Shown here in pieces: positions 5,320 to 7,657 of a DNA stretch of 7,657 nt. The translations under genes were made by a program, and so were the position numbers. The DNA is taken from positions 1 to 7,657 of the forward strand of contig JAGHSH010000010.1 of the NCBI GenBank assembly GCA_018065965.1, in the 5' to 3' direction. Under the pieces are notes generated by a model. That model did no database searches. It was not told where the DNA came from and saw nothing but the letters and a program-made list of their open reading frames with translations. Numbering within the stretch: position 1 is the stretch's first letter; each line of letters begins with the position of its first letter. Origin of the DNA: Candidatus Apopatocola equi. GTDB lineage: Bacteria; Bacillota; Clostridia; Oscillospirales; Oscillospiraceae.

Positions 5320-7657
5320 ATGGAAACCATGGAAAGCATTTTCAACCGCAAGCTCAGCATTCCCACCATGCTGGAGGAGGGCCTCCGGCGGGGCGGGGAA
5401 AACGTGTTTGTGATCTATCAGCGAGCCGACGGCAGCCGGGAGGAATACAGCTATGCTGCCCTCCGCGCCGCCGGAGAGCGCCTTGCTGCCCGTCTGGAGG
5501 CGGCGGGACTGAAAAAGGGCGACAGGCTGGGCATCGTCTCCGCCCTGCGGCCCTGGTGGTATGCCCTTTACTACGCCGCCGTGCTGGGCGGCTACCGGAT
5601 GGTGTGCATCGACCCGGGTCTGCCCGTGACGCAGATCCACTCCATGCTGCGCCAGACGGAGATCCGCGCCCTCTTTACCTCTCTGCCGAACCTGAAGCTG
5701 CCTGCCAACTTCGAGGGGCGCATCCCCCTGTATGATATTGACGTCATGTTTCCCCTGCGCGAAGGGGCGGCCGAGCGGGTGGACGCCCTGCTGGGGCCTG
5801 CCTCTCCCATGCCCGAGGATGCTTTCTTCGTTCTCTTCTCCTCCGGCACCACCGGGGAGCGGCGCAAGTGCGTCCTGCTGCCCCAGAGCTCTGTGGCAGA
5901 CGCCATCGAATGGCACACCGCCTCCGACGGGGAGATCTACAAAAACCTGCCCGCCTACTCCATCCATGAGCGGGATCTGATGCTCTTCCCGCCCTACCAC
6001 ATCGCGGGTCTGCTTTGCGCGACCTTTGACCTGTACTGCAACACGCAGGTGCTCATGCTTGAACGCCTGACCCCCCATGCGCTCATGAGCGTATTGCAGG
6101 AGCTGCAGCCGGACAATATCTGCACGGTGCCGGGCATGATGACCTCCCTGATGAAGAAGATCCGGGCGGGGCTGGAGGAAAGCAAGCCCAAAAAGCTGCT
6201 GGTGAATACGCTGCTGAAGTTCAGCGGCTTTCTGCGCCGCCGCTGCGGCCTCAACTGGGGCTTCACGCTGCTGCGCAGCGTGAACAAGGCGGCTCTGGGC
6301 GGCAAGCTCCGCAGCTTCATGATCGGCGCTTCTCCCTGTGACGAGGAGACCATGCGCTTCTTCCTGGACTGCGGCATCGACGTGGCGCTGGCCTACGGCC
6401 TTACGGAGCTGGGCGCACCGCTGGCCTGCACCGGCAAGGGCTACTATCTCAATTCCACCGGCCGTGTGAACCGCCACGGGGAGGGACTGGATATCCGCAT
6501 CGTCAACCCCGACGAGAACGGTCGGGGCGAGGTGGAGGTGCTCTCGCCCTTCCGCATGATCGGCTACCTCCCGGAGGAGGACATGGAGGGCTGCTTCACC
6601 GACGACGGCTACTTCAAGACCGGCGATCTGGGCTGGTTCAACGAGGAAAACTGCCTTGTGATCGCAGGCCGGGCCAAGGAGGCCATCGTCCTGCGCAACG
6701 GGGAAAAGCTGCTGCCCGAGGAGATCGAGGCGCACTATGAAAACACTGACACGGTATCGGAGCTCTGCGCCTTCCGCGTTCCCGATGAGGGCGGCTGCGA
6801 CGCCTTCTCTCTGGCGGTGATCAAGGATAAGGCCCGCGGTATTCCCGATGAGTCCGTCCGTGACCGGGTGCTGGACTATGCCGCCGTGCTGGAGCCGATC
6901 TACCGTCCCCGTGAGGTCTATGTGCTCTCCGAGCTGCCCCGTTCCTCCACCCAGAAGGTGCAGCGCTTCCGCCTGACGGAGATGGCAAAGCAGGGTCTTG
7001 CCCTGCCCGTCACGGAGGGTCAGCTCAAGGCCGTGGAGAACGATGGCCCTGCTGAGGAGCTTCGGAGCCTGCTGGTGCAGGTGGGCGGCCCCCAGTGGAA
7101 GACCGCGGAGCTGACGGAGGGACTGCCCCTGGATCTGGACTCCCTCTCTGCCATCGACCTGTTTGTGGCCGTTCAGGAGCATTTCGGCGTGGATCTCTTC
7201 GATCTGGCCGCCGCGCCGGAGACCTTCGGCGCTCTGCTGGAGGCGGTCACCTGCTTCGATGAGGTCGAGAAGAATAACAAGGAAAAGCTGGATCTCTCCC
7301 TCTATCCTCTCAAGCCCAGCCTCGCCGACAAGCTCCTTGCCTCGCAGCTGAAGCTGGCTGCGGTGAAATACTGGAACGTTCACGGCAAGGGTATGGAGAA
7401 TATCCCCCGGGAGGGAAACTATCTGATCCGCTCCAACCATATCACCACGGTGGATCCCGTGTGGATCCTCTACTTTATGGATAAGAAGCTGCAGGAGCGG
7501 ACGGCCTGTGTGGGCAAGGCGTCTATCATGACCGACAAAAAGCTCCGGGTGCTGGGCCGCGCGGGCAACCTGATCCCGGTGGACCGCACCGGCAATTCCA
7601 TGGAGACCCTTGACCGCTGCCGGGAGCTGCTGGGAGAGGGCTGGAACGTGATCATCT
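5320..7657 (+). CDS. Fused AMP-forming acyl ligase - acyl carrier protein - PlsC-type acyltransferase (3' truncated by window)
   Basis: This frame has no stop from ATG 5320 to the window end (779 full codons) and encodes three joined domains. Residues ~8-565 are an ANL-superfamily adenylating enzyme: SSGTTGERRK (174-183, ATP loop), YGLTE (359-363), TGDLG (434-438), GRAKEAIVLRNGEK (450-463) and a C-terminal Lys546 in STQKVQR. Residues ~570-650 are a carrier domain with LDLDSLSAIDL, whose Ser608 is the expected phosphopantetheine site. Residues from ~675 are a PlsC/LPLAT acyltransferase with SNHITTVD (705-712, the HX4D catalytic motif) and IPVDRTG (752-758); the FPEGTR-type motif should lie just past the window. 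Likely role: activate a fatty acid with ATP, load it on the internal carrier and transfer it to a lysophospholipid or glycerophosphate at the membrane. Substrate and acceptor are inference. E. coli Aas has acyltransferase first and ligase second, without this carrier. It probably shares a transcript with mreB. Confidence 0.9.
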   Translation, partial: METMESIFNRKLSIPTMLEEGLRRGGENVFVIYQRADGSREEYSYAALRAAGERLAARLEAAGLKKGDRLGIVSALRPWWYALYYAAVLGGYRMVCIDPGLPVTQIHSMLRQTEIRALFTSLPNLKLPANFEGRIPLYDIDVMFPLREGAAERVDALLGPASPMPEDAFFVLFSSGTTGERRKCVLLPQSSVADAIEWHTASDGEIYKNLPAYSIHERDLMLFPPYHIAGLLCATFDLYCNTQVLMLERLTPHALMSVLQELQPDNICTVPGMMTSLMKKIRAGLEESKPKKLLVNTLLKFSGFLRRRCGLNWGFTLLRSVNKAALGGKLRSFMIGASPCDEETMRFFLDCGIDVALAYGLTELGAPLACTGKGYYLNSTGRVNRHGEGLDIRIVNPDENGRGEVEVLSPFRMIGYLPEEDMEGCFTDDGYFKTGDLGWFNEENCLVIAGRAKEAIVLRNGEKLLPEEIEAHYENTDTVSELCAFRVPDEGGCDAFSLAVIKDKARGIPDESVRDRVLDYAAVLEPIYRPREVYVLSELPRSSTQKVQRFRLTEMAKQGLALPVTEGQLKAVENDGPAEELRSLLVQVGGPQWKTAELTEGLPLDLDSLSAIDLFVAVQEHFGVDLFDLAAAPETFGALLEAVTCFDEVEKNNKEKLDLSLYPLKPSLADKLLASQLKLAAVKYWNVHGKGMENIPREGNYLIRSNHITTVDPVWILYFMDKKLQERTACVGKASIMTDKKLRVLGRAGNLIPVDRTGNSMETLDRCRELLGEGWNVII

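Noticed and set aside
5272..7440. 722-codon open frame on the minus strand
   Set aside because: It lies in exact codon register opposite the acyl ligase fusion, whose + strand translation has recognisable motifs in the right order. The minus translation shows no known motif and is rich in Gln, His, Leu and Gly, as expected of a mirror frame.

Overview
The window is GC-rich, protein-dense bacterial DNA with five genes, all on the + strand and separated by short gaps or an overlap. No RNA genes, mobile elements, CRISPR arrays or repeats were seen. The gene set (RecD2-type helicase without RecB/RecC, ComF protein with a zinc finger, Mbl/MreB-type actin), the AGGAG-like ribosome binding sites and the strong G/C bias at third codon positions suggest a high-GC member of the Clostridia, perhaps a gut Oscillospiraceae/Ruminococcaceae relative. 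The taxonomic placement is inference; no marker in the window fixes it.

Layout: (1) 1-1302, the C-terminal part of uvrA, cut by the window start. (2) 1357-3561, a complete recD2 helicase gene. (3) 3558-4205, a ComF-family phosphoribosyltransferase gene overlapping recD2 by 4 bases (ATGA). (4) 4206-4252, a 47-base AT-rich leader, then 4253-5287, an MreB-family gene. (5) 5320 to the window end, an unfinished gene for a large fused lipid enzyme: an AMP-forming acyl ligase, then an acyl carrier protein domain, then a PlsC-type acyltransferase.

The first three genes form a DNA repair and DNA-processing group (nucleotide excision repair, 5'-3' helicase, competence-type protein). The last two form a cell-envelope group (shape filament and acyl-lipid enzyme). 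The AT-rich leader between them is the best candidate for an internal promoter. Otherwise the spacing fits one co-transcribed unit, and no convincing terminator was found.

Two points merit most attention. The last gene encodes a ligase-carrier-acyltransferase fusion whose order is the reverse of the E. coli Aas enzyme and which carries its own phosphopantetheine site, suggesting in-cis activation and transfer of fatty acids. The MreB protein has Ser where actin-fold ATPases of this family carry the catalytic Glu, plus a changed phosphate-2 loop, suggesting a divergent paralogue with altered ATP hydrolysis. Long open frames also exist on the minus strand, the longest over the ligase gene, but they mirror the codon bias of the real genes.
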